Positions 17,225 through 26,418 of a stretch of DNA of 64,000 nucleotides are shown piece by piece. The notes under the pieces are model-generated. The model saw only the letters and a list, made by a program, of their open reading frames with translations, was not told where the DNA came from and searched no databases. The position numbers and the translations under genes are program-made. The stretch covers positions 186,001 to 250,000 of the forward strand of contig NZ_LQXO02000053.1 of the NCBI RefSeq assembly GCF_001639065.2. Reading direction: 5' to 3'. Within the stretch, counting starts at the first letter, position 1. The number at the start of each line of letters is the position of its first letter. The DNA is from Vibrio barjaei. Lineage in GTDB: Bacteria; Pseudomonadota; Gammaproteobacteria; Enterobacterales; Vibrionaceae.

Positions 17225-18016
17225 ATGCTACTAACCGATAAACATCAATTTTCCCAACGAATAAGACTCGATCGTTCAGGGTGCTGTATTGCAACCTATA
17301 AACACTTGACTTTAAAAAGTGTGTTTCAGCCTATATTCAATATAAGAAATGAAATAATCGGTATGGAAGCATTGGTTCGCTTATTTGATCAAAATGACGA
17401 ACCAATTCCACCCAATCTATTTTTCCAGAATGATGAGATTTCATTAGCAGATCAGCTCAATGTGGACAGATTAAGCCGTGCCATTCATCTGCGTAACTTT
17501 AGTATGTCCTTGTACAACAACAGACTTATATTTCTTAATTTCCTACCGATATCTAGTGAAAGGCTAGCGGCTGAAGGATTAAAATCATCTCTGTTAATGT
17601 CTCGACTTAAAGCATTGCAAATCGATAATAAAAGAGTCGTTGTCGAGCTTGTAGAGTTAACGGCCTTTAGTGCGAGAACATTGGCTTCAGCTGCACGCCA
17701 GCTCAGTAATGAAGATTTTTTGATTGCTATCGACGATTTTGGATGTAAAGAATCGAGTCCTGAAAGGGTTAAGCAAGTTAAACCTAATATACTAAAGTTG
17801 GACCGTCAGTTGCTTCTTGAGTATATGGAAGGAAATCAACGACCGTTACTCTCGGGGTTAGAACTTGCTGAGCAATCAGGCGCGAAGACCGTCATAGAGG
17901 GTGTAGAAACCGAAAAACAACTCGTTGCAATGAAAGCGCTGAAGATCGACTTCTACCAAGGGTATCATCTGGCTATGCCAACTGCTTTGCTTCCCCGATT
18001 GCAGCAAGTGGTTTAA
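17225..18016 (+). CDS. Stand-alone EAL domain protein (c-di-GMP phosphodiesterase)
   Basis: This 263-residue protein is an EAL domain with no GGDEF or sensory domain. It shows FQPIFNIRNEIIGMEALVR (the EAL motif at about 49-51), a metal-binding Asn in FLNFLP near 101, the Glu of VVELVE near 140, IDDFG near 173, ILKLDR near 193, VIEGVET near 225 and the Gln of FYQGYH near 245. All catalytic groups known for active EAL enzymes seem present, so it likely hydrolyses c-di-GMP to pGpG. The N-terminal 25 residues carry a pair of Cys (CCIATY). Its stop overlaps that of the convergent outer-membrane gene by four bases. Confidence 0.85.
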   Translation: MLLTDKHQFSQRIRLDRSGCCIATYKHLTLKSVFQPIFNIRNEIIGMEALVRLFDQNDEPIPPNLFFQNDEISLADQLNVDRLSRAIHLRNFSMSLYNNRLIFLNFLPISSERLAAEGLKSSLLMSRLKALQIDNKRVVVELVELTAFSARTLASAARQLSNEDFLIAIDDFGCKESSPERVKQVKPNILKLDRQLLLEYMEGNQRPLLSGLELAEQSGAKTVIEGVETEKQLVAMKALKIDFYQGYHLAMPTALLPRLQQVV

Positions 18017-18834
18017 AATCGTTTACCCAACATAAACGTAACGCCTTCTCTCGTTTTACCGCTCTGCGCCATTAACGATGCTTCCCAGTTATCGCTGAAC
18101 TCTTTTTGCATTCCGACCATTGTCGACCATCTACTTGATGTTTGTTTGGCACTAAACCGGATGTCTGCAAGCTGTCCTTTAAGTTGCCTTTGATAGTCTT
18201 GGTACTGTCCACCGACGACAACTTTCCAACCGCTGTCACCAATATTAAATCCTACCAGTGGTGTTACCACCAACGCATCCAAATCGACACCTACACCAGA
18301 GACAGCTGTAGAGACATATTGCGCATCTATGGTCGTAAAAAACTGTTTATGCCCATAGGCTAAGGTTGTACCTACCGATGTGATGGTAGACGTTGTTGCC
18401 ATCCCGTTAAGTTCCAACTTTGCAATATTGTCGTTAAGTAAGTCATTAACACCAATTGATATGTCCGATGTAGTTATCGCTTTGCCTATCATGGCGTTGA
18501 AGCCCCAAAACGGCAGCAACCAAACATCACCTCTCACCGCAATAATACTCGTTGTATTTACCGTTTGACTTGCTCCGTCAGGCAGTAAATCCCCTACCGA
18601 TTCACCGTCAACTTTAAAGTCGCTCAAGTTCATTAAGTCTTCTTGTTGGTGAGTAAACAAAGATATGCCGATCGGTTTGGGTAGCTTAATTCCCACGCTA
18701 CGCACTCTATCTCCAAAGAAAGGCAGAGTCCGTCCAAAATCTTCGTCCTTTACTTCTAAATTAGAGGAAACAACTGATTCATTGGCTAAAGCCATGGTGC
18801 TTATCAAGGTTAAACAGAAAATAACGTTGCGCAT
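18013..18834 (-). CDS. Predicted outer-membrane beta-barrel protein
   Basis: This 273-residue protein has a signal peptide (MRNVIFCLTLISTMALA) and a body of alternating amphipathic strands ending in GVTFMLGKRF, with the C-terminal Phe typical of outer-membrane barrels. The strand content (for example TTIDAQYVSTAVSGVG and WKVVVGGQYQDYQ) fits about eight to ten strands. I cannot name the family or cargo. It is convergent with the EAL gene and divergent from azlC. Confidence 0.7.
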   Translation of the reverse strand: MRNVIFCLTLISTMALANESVVSSNLEVKDEDFGRTLPFFGDRVRSVGIKLPKPIGISLFTHQQEDLMNLSDFKVDGESVGDLLPDGASQTVNTTSIIAVRGDVWLLPFWGFNAMIGKAITTSDISIGVNDLLNDNIAKLELNGMATTSTITSVGTTLAYGHKQFFTTIDAQYVSTAVSGVGVDLDALVVTPLVGFNIGDSGWKVVVGGQYQDYQRQLKGQLADIRFSAKQTSSRWSTMVGMQKEFSDNWEASLMAQSGKTREGVTFMLGKRF

Positions 18835-18975
18835 GACAGTGATTGGAACTCTAATGATATTAAGGGAGCAAGATATTATCAGGTCATCAAATACAAAAAT
18901 AATTTTGATTTCATATATCTACACACTTGAAAATTGACACTTCAAATACAATCTCTTGCTTACAAGGAGTGTTAT

Positions 18976-19668
18976 ATGGAAAGTTCTACAACAAAATTCA
19001 AGAGACTCGCGCAAGGAACCATAGCGATGATGCCGCTCAGTCTAGCGGTAGTGCCCTGGGGGTTTCTAGCAGGTTCATTTGCTATCGATGCTGGTTTATC
19101 ACCACTAGAAGGACAGGCGATGAGCGCAATTCTGTTTGCGGGAGCGGCTCAACTTGTTGCTATGGGCATGATTAAGTCTGGTGCGACCTTGTTAGCTATG
19201 GTCATCACCATTTTCTTTATTACCTCACGACATTTTTTATATGGTCTCTCAATGAGAAACCATATTTCTGTATTACCATTGCGTTGGCGAGTCGTGCTCG
19301 GTTTCTTGCTTACTGATGAACTTTTCGCTCTTTGCGGTCACCACGATCCTAGAAAATTTGATCGATGGTATGCACTCGGAGCGGGATTATCATTTTATTT
19401 GATATGGAATATCGCGACGTTCATCGGTATCGTCATAGGCTCCCAAATACCAGATTTACAGCAATACGGTTTAGAGTTCGCGGTAGCGGCAACGTTCATT
19501 GCTATTGTGGTACCAAATATAAAAACTACTCCAACTTTCCTTGCAGCATTGTCAGCCCTCTTGGCATCTGTTGCTTTTGCTGCGCTTGATATCGACATGG
19601 GTTTAGTATTGGCGAGCCTAATTGGAATGACCGTGGGTTATATAAGCGAAGAGAGACTAAAACGATGA
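18976..19668 (+). CDS. azlC: AzlC family branched-chain amino acid exporter subunit
   Basis: This 230-residue membrane protein matches AzlC: GTIAMMPLSLAVVPWG near the N-terminus, then the SAILFAGAAQLVAMGMI and FFITSRHFLYGLSMR motifs and ALGAGLSFYLIWN. It forms a pair with AzlD, which together export branched-chain amino acids or analogues. The start at 18976 is set by AAGGAG six bases upstream; a longer frame from 18934 lacks one. The ATGA overlap with azlD indicates coupling. Confidence 0.9.
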   Translation: MESSTTKFKRLAQGTIAMMPLSLAVVPWGFLAGSFAIDAGLSPLEGQAMSAILFAGAAQLVAMGMIKSGATLLAMVITIFFITSRHFLYGLSMRNHISVLPLRWRVVLGFLLTDELFALCGHHDPRKFDRWYALGAGLSFYLIWNIATFIGIVIGSQIPDLQQYGLEFAVAATFIAIVVPNIKTTPTFLAALSALLASVAFAALDIDMGLVLASLIGMTVGYISEERLKR

Positions 19669-19985
19669 CGTATTTAATTATTTTAGTGTTGACCGCCATA
19701 GTATTTCTAAGTCGTTACTTGTTCCTAGAACCAACAGTACCTTTGCGATTGAGTAGTTCTGCTCAGCGATTTTTAAGTTACGCGAGTCCTGCTGTTCTTA
19801 CTGCTATTTGGGGACCTATTGTATTTCTACCTCATGGCGAATTGTCACTTGCAGATAACTTACCTTACTTGATCGCCGCAACCTTTGCGGCCGCTATGGC
19901 ATGGTTAACGAAAAATGTTTTATTAACGACAATAGTTAGCATCTTGGTATTTCTCGTCTTAAACTTGTGGATATTCAATAGATAG
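19665..19985 (+). CDS. azlD: AzlD family branched-chain amino acid exporter small subunit
   Basis: This 106-residue protein has four hydrophobic segments and the AzlD pattern VFLSRYLFLE near 17, ASPAVLTAIWGPI near 42 and TFAAAMAWLTKNVLLT near 75. It is translated through an ATGA overlap with azlC and would complete the exporter in the inner membrane. Confidence 0.9.
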   Translation: MTYLIILVLTAIVFLSRYLFLEPTVPLRLSSSAQRFLSYASPAVLTAIWGPIVFLPHGELSLADNLPYLIAATFAAAMAWLTKNVLLTTIVSILVFLVLNLWIFNR

Positions 19986-19997
19986 CAGGAAGCCACT

Positions 19998-20462
19998 ATG
20001 ACAACACAGGAGCAACCACCACTCGTAAAGACGATGAACTGGTTGGGTTATCTTGGATTAATTCCCTTCGCGCTTTGTGTCGCTAGTTTTAATGCTAACG
20101 CCGAGCTATTTGGCTTAAATACCAGAATAGTCTATATCGCATACAGTGGGACTATATTGAGCTTTTTGTGTGGCATTCTGTGGTCGCATGCCTTGTCTGG
20201 CGAAAATCAACCACTGTTGCTGCCTATGCTTTTGCTCAGTAATCTGATTTGTTTGATGGCTTGGCTAGTTATTTTGATTGCTCCGCAACAGTTTCAGCTG
20301 GCGTTAGTGGTTTCGATGGTGGGGTATATCTGTGTTTGGGCCGTAGAAAAAGTAAAGTTATCTACGGCAGGTTCACACTTCCCTTCAACTTACTCAACCT
20401 TACGCAATCATTTAACTTTGGGTGTCCTTGTCTCACACATTATTGCGCTTGCAGGCTCATAG
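19998..20462 (+). CDS. DUF3429 family membrane protein
   Basis: This 154-residue protein has four or five predicted helices, with LGYLGLIPFALCVASF near the N-terminus and IAYSGTILSFLCGILW near 50 typical of DUF3429. Role unknown. It follows azlD by 12 bases and is probably in the same transcript; it has a GCAGGAAGCC site before the ATG. Confidence 0.8.
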   Translation: MTTQEQPPLVKTMNWLGYLGLIPFALCVASFNANAELFGLNTRIVYIAYSGTILSFLCGILWSHALSGENQPLLLPMLLLSNLICLMAWLVILIAPQQFQLALVVSMVGYICVWAVEKVKLSTAGSHFPSTYSTLRNHLTLGVLVSHIIALAGS

Positions 20463-20484
20463 TACCGTTAGCTATCCAACGTGC

Positions 20485-20859
20485 TTACTTTGCTTTACGC
20501 TTTGCACGGTTTGACTGCCCTACCTCGGGCTTCTTAGGTACCTCTCTTCTCTCGTGTAAAAGGTGCCGAATTGATAAGATCGGGTGTGGAAGTAACATTC
20601 TTGGTCCCGAATAAACCATGACTTCTTTCATCTGAGCTTTAGGTTCTGGTTTATAGCAATGTATTGGACATTTATTACAGGTCGGTTTCGACTCACCATA
20701 TGGGCAACGATCGAGTTTCGTCTCAGCGTAGCCAAGCAATGATTTGCAATCTTCACACAACTCATCACTTCCATGATGCTTTTTGCAATAAATCCGCATC
20801 ATCGCAGAAACCGTCTTGAACTCTGTGGCCAGTGCGCCTTCGAGAAGGTTACTTTTCAT
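20485..20859 (-). CDS. ygbA: YgbA family, nitrous-oxide/NO-inducible protein
   Basis: This 124-residue protein matches the YgbA_NO family: MMRIYCKKHHGSDELCEDC near 21-39, LLGYAETKLDRCPYGE near 41-56 and TCNKCPIHCYKPE near 60. Eight Cys in the middle suggest a metal or Fe-S site. In E. coli ygbA is repressed by NsrR and induced by nitric oxide; its product has been linked to recovery of growth after nitrosative stress. It starts one base after the NYN gene stop, forming a two-gene operon. Confidence 0.88.
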   Translation of the reverse strand: MKSNLLEGALATEFKTVSAMMRIYCKKHHGSDELCEDCKSLLGYAETKLDRCPYGESKPTCNKCPIHCYKPEPKAQMKEVMVYSGPRMLLPHPILSIRHLLHERREVPKKPEVGQSNRAKRKAK

Positions 20860-20860
20860 T

Positions 20861-21340
20861 CTACTGACCTATCAACAAATCAGAATCAATTTCAATATAG
20901 TCGTCAGCCGCTTGAATTAGATTATTGGCAGTCAACGACCTCACACCGGCCACCGTAACTTTGGTGTTAAATCTCTGCTGAATACGTTCCACCAAAACTT
21001 GAAAATCGCCATCTCCAGATATCAAGACAATTCTATCTACACTATTTGCAGTTTCGTACACATCCAGAGCCAATCCAACATCCCAATCTCCTTTTGCGCT
21101 ACCATCTAAACGCTGAATAAAGGGCTTTAGCTGAACATTAAAACCAATGCCTCTTAGAATGTGATGAAACTGCCTCTGCTTAGGATCAGTTGACGAAATA
21201 GCGTAGGCTCTTGCAATGTCAATTCGATAACTTTGGCTCAGCTTAGCCCAAAGCGCATTGTAGTCAAAGCGGCGACCGAACGCCTGACGAGTGGTGTAGT
21301 AGACATTTTGTACATCTACAAATATCGCTATTGATTCCAT
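20861..21340 (-). CDS. NYN (LabA/DUF88) domain ribonuclease-like protein
   Basis: This 159-residue protein is a NYN domain of the PIN-like fold: IAIFVDVQNVYY at the start (catalytic Asp 9 or so), GDWDVGLALDVYE near 94 and LISGDGDFQVLVERI near 113 give the acidic metal site. Such proteins are presumed RNases. I start at the ATG at 21340, where the domain begins; a longer frame to 21415 adds unrelated residues. It is upstream of ygbA with a one-base gap. Confidence 0.85.
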   Translation of the reverse strand: MESIAIFVDVQNVYYTTRQAFGRRFDYNALWAKLSQSYRIDIARAYAISSTDPKQRQFHHILRGIGFNVQLKPFIQRLDGSAKGDWDVGLALDVYETANSVDRIVLISGDGDFQVLVERIQQRFNTKVTVAGVRSLTANNLIQAADDYIEIDSDLLIGQ

Positions 21341-21395
21341 AATAAACATCTTTATCAATTTTCTGTCCATGATACCAGAAATCATGTTTGATTGT

Positions 21396-21423
21396 TTTAG
21401 CAATAGGAAACTCAATTGCTAAA
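21396..21423. promoter_or_regulatory. 9-bp inverted repeat between NYN-ygbA and the DUF4174 gene
   Basis: TTTAGCAAT (21396-21404) matches ATTGCTAAA (21415-21423) across ten bases, in the divergent promoter region. It could be an operator; I do not see a classical NsrR site. Confidence 0.35.
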
Positions 21424-21463
21424 CTTAACGTATAACCGTCTGAGACAGCTCTAGGAGGTAACG

Positions 21464-21925
21464 ATGAAAAATGTTGGACTAATCGCTTTGTTAACATTGT
21501 TGAGCGGCACCGCCTGTGGTTATCCAGAATATGGGTCAAAGCACTCTGGAGAGGTTCATTACGATATGTCGCATCGCAGCGTGATGTACTTTGCACCTAG
21601 CAACGACGACAAAGTGAAGGAATTTTTGCTGGGTACACTTACTAATGAATGCTCGTTAGAGGAAAGAGATGTTGTTACTCTGGTTATTACCGAGGACGGG
21701 TTCTCATCCCCTGCGTGGGTAAAAGAGACGTTTGATTATTCCACCCTGATCAAAATGTATGGCATTAGCAAGGGCGAGCATGCAGCTGTTCTAATCGGTA
21801 AAGATGGCTCTGAAAAACTGCGCTGGGGAGCGAAGACAGATTGGGCGTTAGTAAAGGAAACCATTGATGCTATGCCAATGAGACAAGCTGAAATGAAAAG
21901 AGCAGCCAGTCGCTGCTCTATCTAA
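21464..21925 (+). CDS. DUF4174 family secreted protein
   Basis: This 153-residue protein has a signal peptide with a Cys near residue 18 and a thioredoxin-like alpha/beta body with SVMYFAPSNDDKVKEFL near 43 and KGEHAAVLIGKDGSEKLRWG near 105. These are the DUF4174 hallmarks. The fold resembles peroxiredoxins but the reactive Cys is missing, so its role is open. TAGGAGGT precedes the ATG. Confidence 0.75.
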   Translation: MKNVGLIALLTLLSGTACGYPEYGSKHSGEVHYDMSHRSVMYFAPSNDDKVKEFLLGTLTNECSLEERDVVTLVITEDGFSSPAWVKETFDYSTLIKMYGISKGEHAAVLIGKDGSEKLRWGAKTDWALVKETIDAMPMRQAEMKRAASRCSI

Positions 21926-21928
21926 GCA

Positions 21929-22588
21929 CTAGTGGACTTCTTTTTGGGACAGATGACTGCTCACCAAACTGGCGACCATTATCGCTAAATAGAAACTACC
22001 CGTAATCGATTCTAGAAAAACGAAAAACTTCGGAATCGCAAGCGCTGGCGAGATGTCACCGTAGCCAACCGTCGTTAGTGTTATAAAACTGAAATAGATG
22101 ACTTCGAAAAGATTATCGAGCCATGGCTTCGCTTCCAAGCCATTAAAGGGTGCAACAAACAGTTCAAGCTGTATCAGGTATATAAATGCAAACGACAAAC
22201 CAAAAAGCAAGTAAACGCAAATAGAGCCCACAATCTGGTTCAGCGTAACTTTCTTAGGTGTCATCACCTGCTTCAACGCGGAAAAAGTTTGCGCTAAAAC
22301 GAAGAACAGCATTGCAAACACGGTGATTAATGACAGGTCATAGTCTTCAAAGATTGAGATACTACCTGAAATCACGACCACCGTTATCATTATCGCGTAC
22401 CAGGAGCGATAAAACGTCTGTTTTCTGTGTACGCCAACGATCGATGTACTCATACAGAGAATGAGTAACGCGAGTACATAGTCTTGCGCGTCGTCTTTAA
22501 ACTGATGAACGACGGCACTTAAGAAGAACAATACCAGTAGAGAACCAAGCAAGTAAAAGAAATTGTCGTCTTTTGTCATCAATTTCAT
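21929..22588 (-). CDS. Two-pore-domain-like potassium channel family protein
   Basis: This 219-residue protein has about six membrane segments, and the selectivity filter TVGYGDIS is near 178 in a pore loop preceded by YFSFITLT. It belongs to the Ion_trans_2 family and would conduct potassium. There is no cytoplasmic RCK or cyclic-nucleotide domain. It follows a Nudix gene by 17 bases on the same strand. Confidence 0.85.
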   Translation of the reverse strand: MKLMTKDDNFFYLLGSLLVLFFLSAVVHQFKDDAQDYVLALLILCMSTSIVGVHRKQTFYRSWYAIMITVVVISGSISIFEDYDLSLITVFAMLFFVLAQTFSALKQVMTPKKVTLNQIVGSICVYLLFGLSFAFIYLIQLELFVAPFNGLEAKPWLDNLFEVIYFSFITLTTVGYGDISPALAIPKFFVFLESITGSFYLAIMVASLVSSHLSQKEVH

Positions 22589-22605
22589 TGTCTTATTCCT
22601 TAACT

Positions 22606-23124
22606 CTATAGCATTTCTTTTGCGATCAAGTGTAGCAAGTAGGTTTCCCTTTCGATGCTCATCCCTTTTTTATCGCTTTCTGCAATGGTCTTTTCATTAA
22701 AGGCAATCGCCTCATGGATGTTTACCCAAACCGCCTTCATACCATTCTTTACTTCATAATCTTCGTAAGCAGTCTCACCAAGCTCTCGGTCGACTTTGCA
22801 TGAATAACAGTAAGAAATCATATGCATGACATCAGCATCATCTTTATACCATGGACGAAATTCTTCATAAATTCCAAACGGCTTAATTGAATGGATATTT
22901 TTAGCACCCGTTTCTTCTTCTAGCTCTCTCACCATACCTGCGATAACGTCCTCACCTTCATCTAATCCACCACCAGGAAGAGAATAATCATGATAACGCT
23001 CAGTAAACAGCAGCAAAATGTTTTCACCGTCAATCGTAATAGCGCGAGTTGCATTACGTTTGATAATCTTTTTGTCATCGAGATGTTCTATATCAGGATG
23101 AATAGCCGTGGTAATTTGTCTCAC
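22606..23124 (-). CDS. Nudix hydrolase
   Basis: This 172-residue protein carries a complete Nudix box, GGGLDEGEDVIAGMVRELEE followed by ETG, at about 52-74. It would hydrolyse a nucleoside diphosphate linked to another group; the substrate cannot be told. The N-terminus (residues 1-20) is an acidic extension. Its start is GTG with an AGG upstream. It lies upstream of the potassium channel gene and is probably co-transcribed. Confidence 0.85.
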   Translation of the reverse strand: MRQITTAIHPDIEHLDDKKIIKRNATRAITIDGENILLLFTERYHDYSLPGGGLDEGEDVIAGMVRELEEETGAKNIHSIKPFGIYEEFRPWYKDDADVMHMISYCYSCKVDRELGETAYEDYEVKNGMKAVWVNIHEAIAFNEKTIAESDKKGMSIERETYLLHLIAKEML

Positions 23125-23312
23125 TTTTAACCTGCTAACCTATGAAATATTGCGAGAAGTCTATCACAAAAACATTCATTTACACTTAGACACAGTTTTG
23201 CCCTGACTAAATAAGCGACTAACATAAATGAACGCTGTATTATTGCTCCCTCGCTTAAAGGGACCTTAAGCAACTAATATTATAAATTCGTTTGCCAAGT
23301 TCCTCTTACAAT

Positions 23313-24797
23313 ATGAAACTCCAAAAATCGCTAATCGCATTATCCATCTTAGTCGCCGTTCCAACGACTTTCGCTCAAGATGACACGTTATCTTCTGATA
23401 ATCATAGTCCTGCTATTTCTCAGCAAGATTTTGTTCAACAAGCCATCGCTGAAGATCAGAAACTATCTGACTCAGAGTTCAATTCAACTCAATCTGCACA
23501 ACTGAATAGCCTTGGATACCGTTCCATATCCACTAACAGCAGCTTTGAAGAGCTGCGTATAGCAAATGAGTCTGACAACCCAACAAACTTCTATGATTCT
23601 CCCTATCGTGTGTCTTTGTTTAACCCTCAAAATGGCGAAGACAGTGAAAGGCTTTGGTCCCAAACTAAATCTATCTTTGCGTATGGTGTCGGTGTAGCCG
23701 GTGTCTTAGCACTGATGCCCGAGTCTATTACTAACTGGGAAAAAGATGATGTCCAATTAATGAATAAGTGGTGGGATAACGTACGATCGGGGCCTGTATG
23801 GGATCGCGACGATCACATTATCAACTATATCGGACATCCTTATTTTGGTGGTGTTTATTACCAAGCGGCTCGGAAATCCGGTTATAGACAGTGGGATGCG
23901 TTTATGTATTCCACACTTATGTCCACCTTCTATTGGGAATACGGTATCGAAGCCTTCGCAGAAATCCCATCAATTCAAGATTTGGTCGTTACCCCTACTC
24001 TTGGTTGGGTATACGGTGAATGGGCATTTAACAAAGAAAAAGAAATTCGTTTACGAGGAGGAACGGTTTGGGGTTCTGATGCCTTAGGTTCAACTGCATT
24101 GTTCTTCCTAGACCCTGTAGATAGTCTGGGGCGTGGTGTTAACAACATTGCAGGACGCGAAGTAATTAAAGCTGGCACTGGTTTCGTCGGCGTTCATTCC
24201 AACGTTATGCGCAATGGTGAAGTAGAGACGAAGTACCAAATGCAAGTTAACTATGCCTTTGGTGCAGGTGAAACAGATGACAGCCTTAAACGTAGACAGA
24301 AAAAGAACTATCACCAATACACCGACGACCCAGTTACATACGGTATCGTTGGTGTGAGTGCCGGTTTTGCGTACCCGCAATTGGATAAAGACCGTAACCT
24401 GAAAAACGACTTTGCACCCGCCTTCACATTGGGGCTGTACTTCACAGAGCAGTTCTCTACTCGCTTAGGCTACATGCAAGGAAATTATGAGTCGACCGTA
24501 AGCAACGAAAAGCACATCTATGAGAACTATAGCCTAGATGTTCAGTACTACTTTATGCCCGGTAGCGCATTCAAACCGTATTTGAATGCTGGCGTAGGTG
24601 AGGCCATGTTGGACAAAGACCGCGATACTAAAAAACTACAATGGAACATTGGTACTGGCGTTCATTATTCTCTAAATGCCAACTGGTCTTTGCAGGCTGA
24701 CTGGAAATACGCTTACCATCGTAATTCTGGTGCTCGAGATCAACTATGGGGAACTCGGCTTATCTATCGCTTTGGCGAAGGCAACAAGTATATTTAA
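23313..24797 (+). CDS. DUF3943 family outer-membrane protein
   Basis: This 494-residue protein has a signal peptide (MKLQKSLIALSILVAVPTTFA), a DUF3943 region (YIGHPYFGGVYYQAARKSGY near 170-190, YEWGIEAFAE-like segment YWEYGIEAFAEIPS near 205) and a C-terminal OmpA-like beta-barrel (about 340-494) ending YRFGEGNKYI. It may be an outer-membrane enzyme of the phosphatase superfamily, but function is not established. I start at the ATG at 23313 that gives a normal signal peptide; ribosome site is weak. A terminator follows. Confidence 0.8.
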   Translation: MKLQKSLIALSILVAVPTTFAQDDTLSSDNHSPAISQQDFVQQAIAEDQKLSDSEFNSTQSAQLNSLGYRSISTNSSFEELRIANESDNPTNFYDSPYRVSLFNPQNGEDSERLWSQTKSIFAYGVGVAGVLALMPESITNWEKDDVQLMNKWWDNVRSGPVWDRDDHIINYIGHPYFGGVYYQAARKSGYRQWDAFMYSTLMSTFYWEYGIEAFAEIPSIQDLVVTPTLGWVYGEWAFNKEKEIRLRGGTVWGSDALGSTALFFLDPVDSLGRGVNNIAGREVIKAGTGFVGVHSNVMRNGEVETKYQMQVNYAFGAGETDDSLKRRQKKNYHQYTDDPVTYGIVGVSAGFAYPQLDKDRNLKNDFAPAFTLGLYFTEQFSTRLGYMQGNYESTVSNEKHIYENYSLDVQYYFMPGSAFKPYLNAGVGEAMLDKDRDTKKLQWNIGTGVHYSLNANWSLQADWKYAYHRNSGARDQLWGTRLIYRFGEGNKYI

Positions 24798-24812
24798 CGC
24801 TTTGACGCCACT

Positions 24813-24842
24813 AAACGGTGAGTGCCATGCTTACCGTTTTTG
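24813..24842 (+). terminator. Terminator of the DUF3943 gene
   Basis: AACGGTGAG and CTTACCGTT form a 9-bp stem (one G-T pair) with a 7-nt loop, followed by TTTGTATTT. Confidence 0.75.
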
Positions 24843-25006
24843 TATTTATTCAACCAATGAAGCACAGCTTGTAGGAATTTTGGGAGCGAAACTACAATTG
24901 ACCTGTCATTCGCATAAAATGTTGAATAATTTGACTCAATCAAAACACTTTTCCTTTGAAATCTCCTACACTTAACTCAAAGCGTGAATTCCAACTAGGA
25001 GAAAGA

Positions 25007-25264
25007 ATGAAAAAGTTACAATGGGTGATTGGCGCATTAGCGGTAGGTGTAATGGCTGGTTGTGCGAGCGAGCCAGATAAATACGATGTAGACGAAATAA
25101 CGGTTGAAAGTGACCCTGCTTATGTTTACTGCGTTGAGCAGGGGCATAAATTAGAAAGATTCTCAGAAGAAGGTAAACGTGTACCTTATTGCGTTATCTC
25201 TGACGACGAGCGTTACACCGTTTGGGACTACTACGAAAATAGAGATAAAGAGCAAAAAAATTAG
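25007..25264 (+). CDS. Small lipoprotein of unknown function
   Basis: This 85-residue protein has a lipoprotein signal peptide (MKKLQWVIGALAVGVMAGC) with MAGC as the lipobox. The mature part is acidic, with one further Cys pair (VYCVEQGH and VPYCVIS) that may form a disulfide. The start is set by TAGGAG seven bases upstream. A terminator follows. Confidence 0.75.
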   Translation: MKKLQWVIGALAVGVMAGCASEPDKYDVDEITVESDPAYVYCVEQGHKLERFSEEGKRVPYCVISDDERYTVWDYYENRDKEQKN

Positions 25265-25280
25265 TCGCTATTCTTAAATA

Positions 25281-25316
25281 AAAGAGCCAGAGATATACTT
25301 CTCTGGCTCTTTTATT
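25281..25316. terminator. Bidirectional terminator
   Basis: AAAGAGCCAGAGA and TCTCTGGCTCTTT form a strong stem with A/T flanks, between the lipoprotein gene and the convergent tdh. Confidence 0.85.
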
Positions 25317-25334
25317 TCACAGTATAATCGGAAA

Positions 25335-26366
25335 TTATTCCCAGTCGAGAATAACTTTTCCAGACTGCCCGCTGCGCATGACGTCGAAGCCTTCTTGGAA
25401 ATCATCAATCTTGTAATGGTGAGTGATGATTGGCGTCAGATCTAAGCCAGATTGAATCAAGCTTGCCATCTTGTACCATGTTTCGAACATTTCACGGCCG
25501 TAGATACCTTTGATCACTAGACCTTTAAAGATCACTTGGTTCCAATCGATACCCATGTCTGATGGTGGAATACCCAGTAATGCGATTCGACCACCGTGGT
25601 TCATGGTTTCAAGCATTGAACTAAATGCAGCTTGAACGCCAGACATTTCAAGACCTACGTCGAAGCCTTCTGTCATGCCTAGTTCTGCCATCACATCTTT
25701 TAGGTTTTCTTTTGCAACGTTTACGGCACGTGTTACACCCATCTGTCTTGCAAGATCTAGACGGTATTCGTTAACGTCAGTAATAACTACGTGGCGCGCA
25801 CCTACATGCTTGGCAACCGCAGCAGCCATAATACCGATTGGGCCAGCGCCCGTAATCAGTACATCTTCACCAACTAGGTCGAAAGACAGCGCAGTGTGTA
25901 CTGCATTTCCAAATGGGTCAAAGATAGACGCAAGATCGTCAGAGATGCCTTCAGGGATCTTAAACGCATTGAACGCTGGAATAACCAAGTACTCAGAGAA
26001 CGCACCAGTACGGTTTACACCAACACCGACCGTATTGCGGCATAGGTGAGTACGACCACCACGGCAGTTACGGCAGTGTCCGCAAGTAATGTGGCCCTCG
26101 CCAGAGACGCGGTCGCCAATTTCGAAACCACGAACTTCTTGGCCAATACCAACTACTTCACCTACGTATTCGTGACCGACTACCATAGGAACAGGAATCG
26201 TATTTTGTGACCACTCATCCCAGTTATAGATATGTACGTCAGTACCACAAATTGAAGTTTTCTTAATGCGGATTAGAATATCATTGTGACCAAGTTCAGG
26301 CTTATCCACCTCGGTCATCCAAATGCCTTGCTCAGGCTTTAGCTTAGATAGCGCTTTAATTTTCAT
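25335..26366 (-). CDS. tdh: L-threonine 3-dehydrogenase
   Basis: Tdh oxidises threonine with NAD+ to 2-amino-3-oxobutyrate, which Kbl then cleaves. This 343-residue protein is a zinc medium-chain dehydrogenase: [15 protein letters not shown] (catalytic zinc Cys near 38), GHEYVGEV near 63, four structural zinc Cys in [15 protein letters not shown] (about 93-107), and the NAD site [10 protein letters not shown] near 170. It is full length. It follows kbl in an operon, with a long hairpin in the 52-base gap. Confidence 0.97.
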   Translation of the reverse strand: MKIKALSKLKPEQGIWMTEVDKPELGHNDILIRIKKTSICGTDVHIYNWDEWSQNTIPVPMVVGHEYVGEVVGIGQEVRGFEIGDRVSGEGHITCGHCRNCRGGRTHLCRNTVGVGVNRTGAFSEYLVIPAFNAFKIPEGISDDLASIFDPFGNAVHTALSFDLVGEDVLITGAGPIGIMAAAVAKHVGARHVVITDVNEYRLDLARQMGVTRAVNVAKENLKDVMAELGMTEGFDVGLEMSGVQAAFSSMLETMNHGGRIALLGIPPSDMGIDWNQVIFKGLVIKGIYGREMFETWYKMASLIQSGLDLTPIITHHYKIDDFQEGFDVMRSGQSGKVILDWE

Positions 26367-26384
26367 AATGTAACCTTAAAGACA

Positions 26385-26409
26385 GGTTTCAGGCTTTAAG
26401 CCTGAAACC
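26385..26409 (-). repeat. 12-bp hairpin between kbl and tdh
   Basis: GGTTTCAGGCTT (26385-26396) is matched exactly by AAGCCTGAAACC (26398-26409). There is no T run, so it is not a standard terminator. It may set the ratio of the two genes by RNA processing or stabilise the kbl message. Confidence 0.6.
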
Positions 26410-26418
26410 CTAAAAACC

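Noticed and set aside
24676-24975. 99-codon frame at the end of the DUF3943 gene
   Set aside because: It lies in another frame of the barrel domain and runs across the terminator at 24813.
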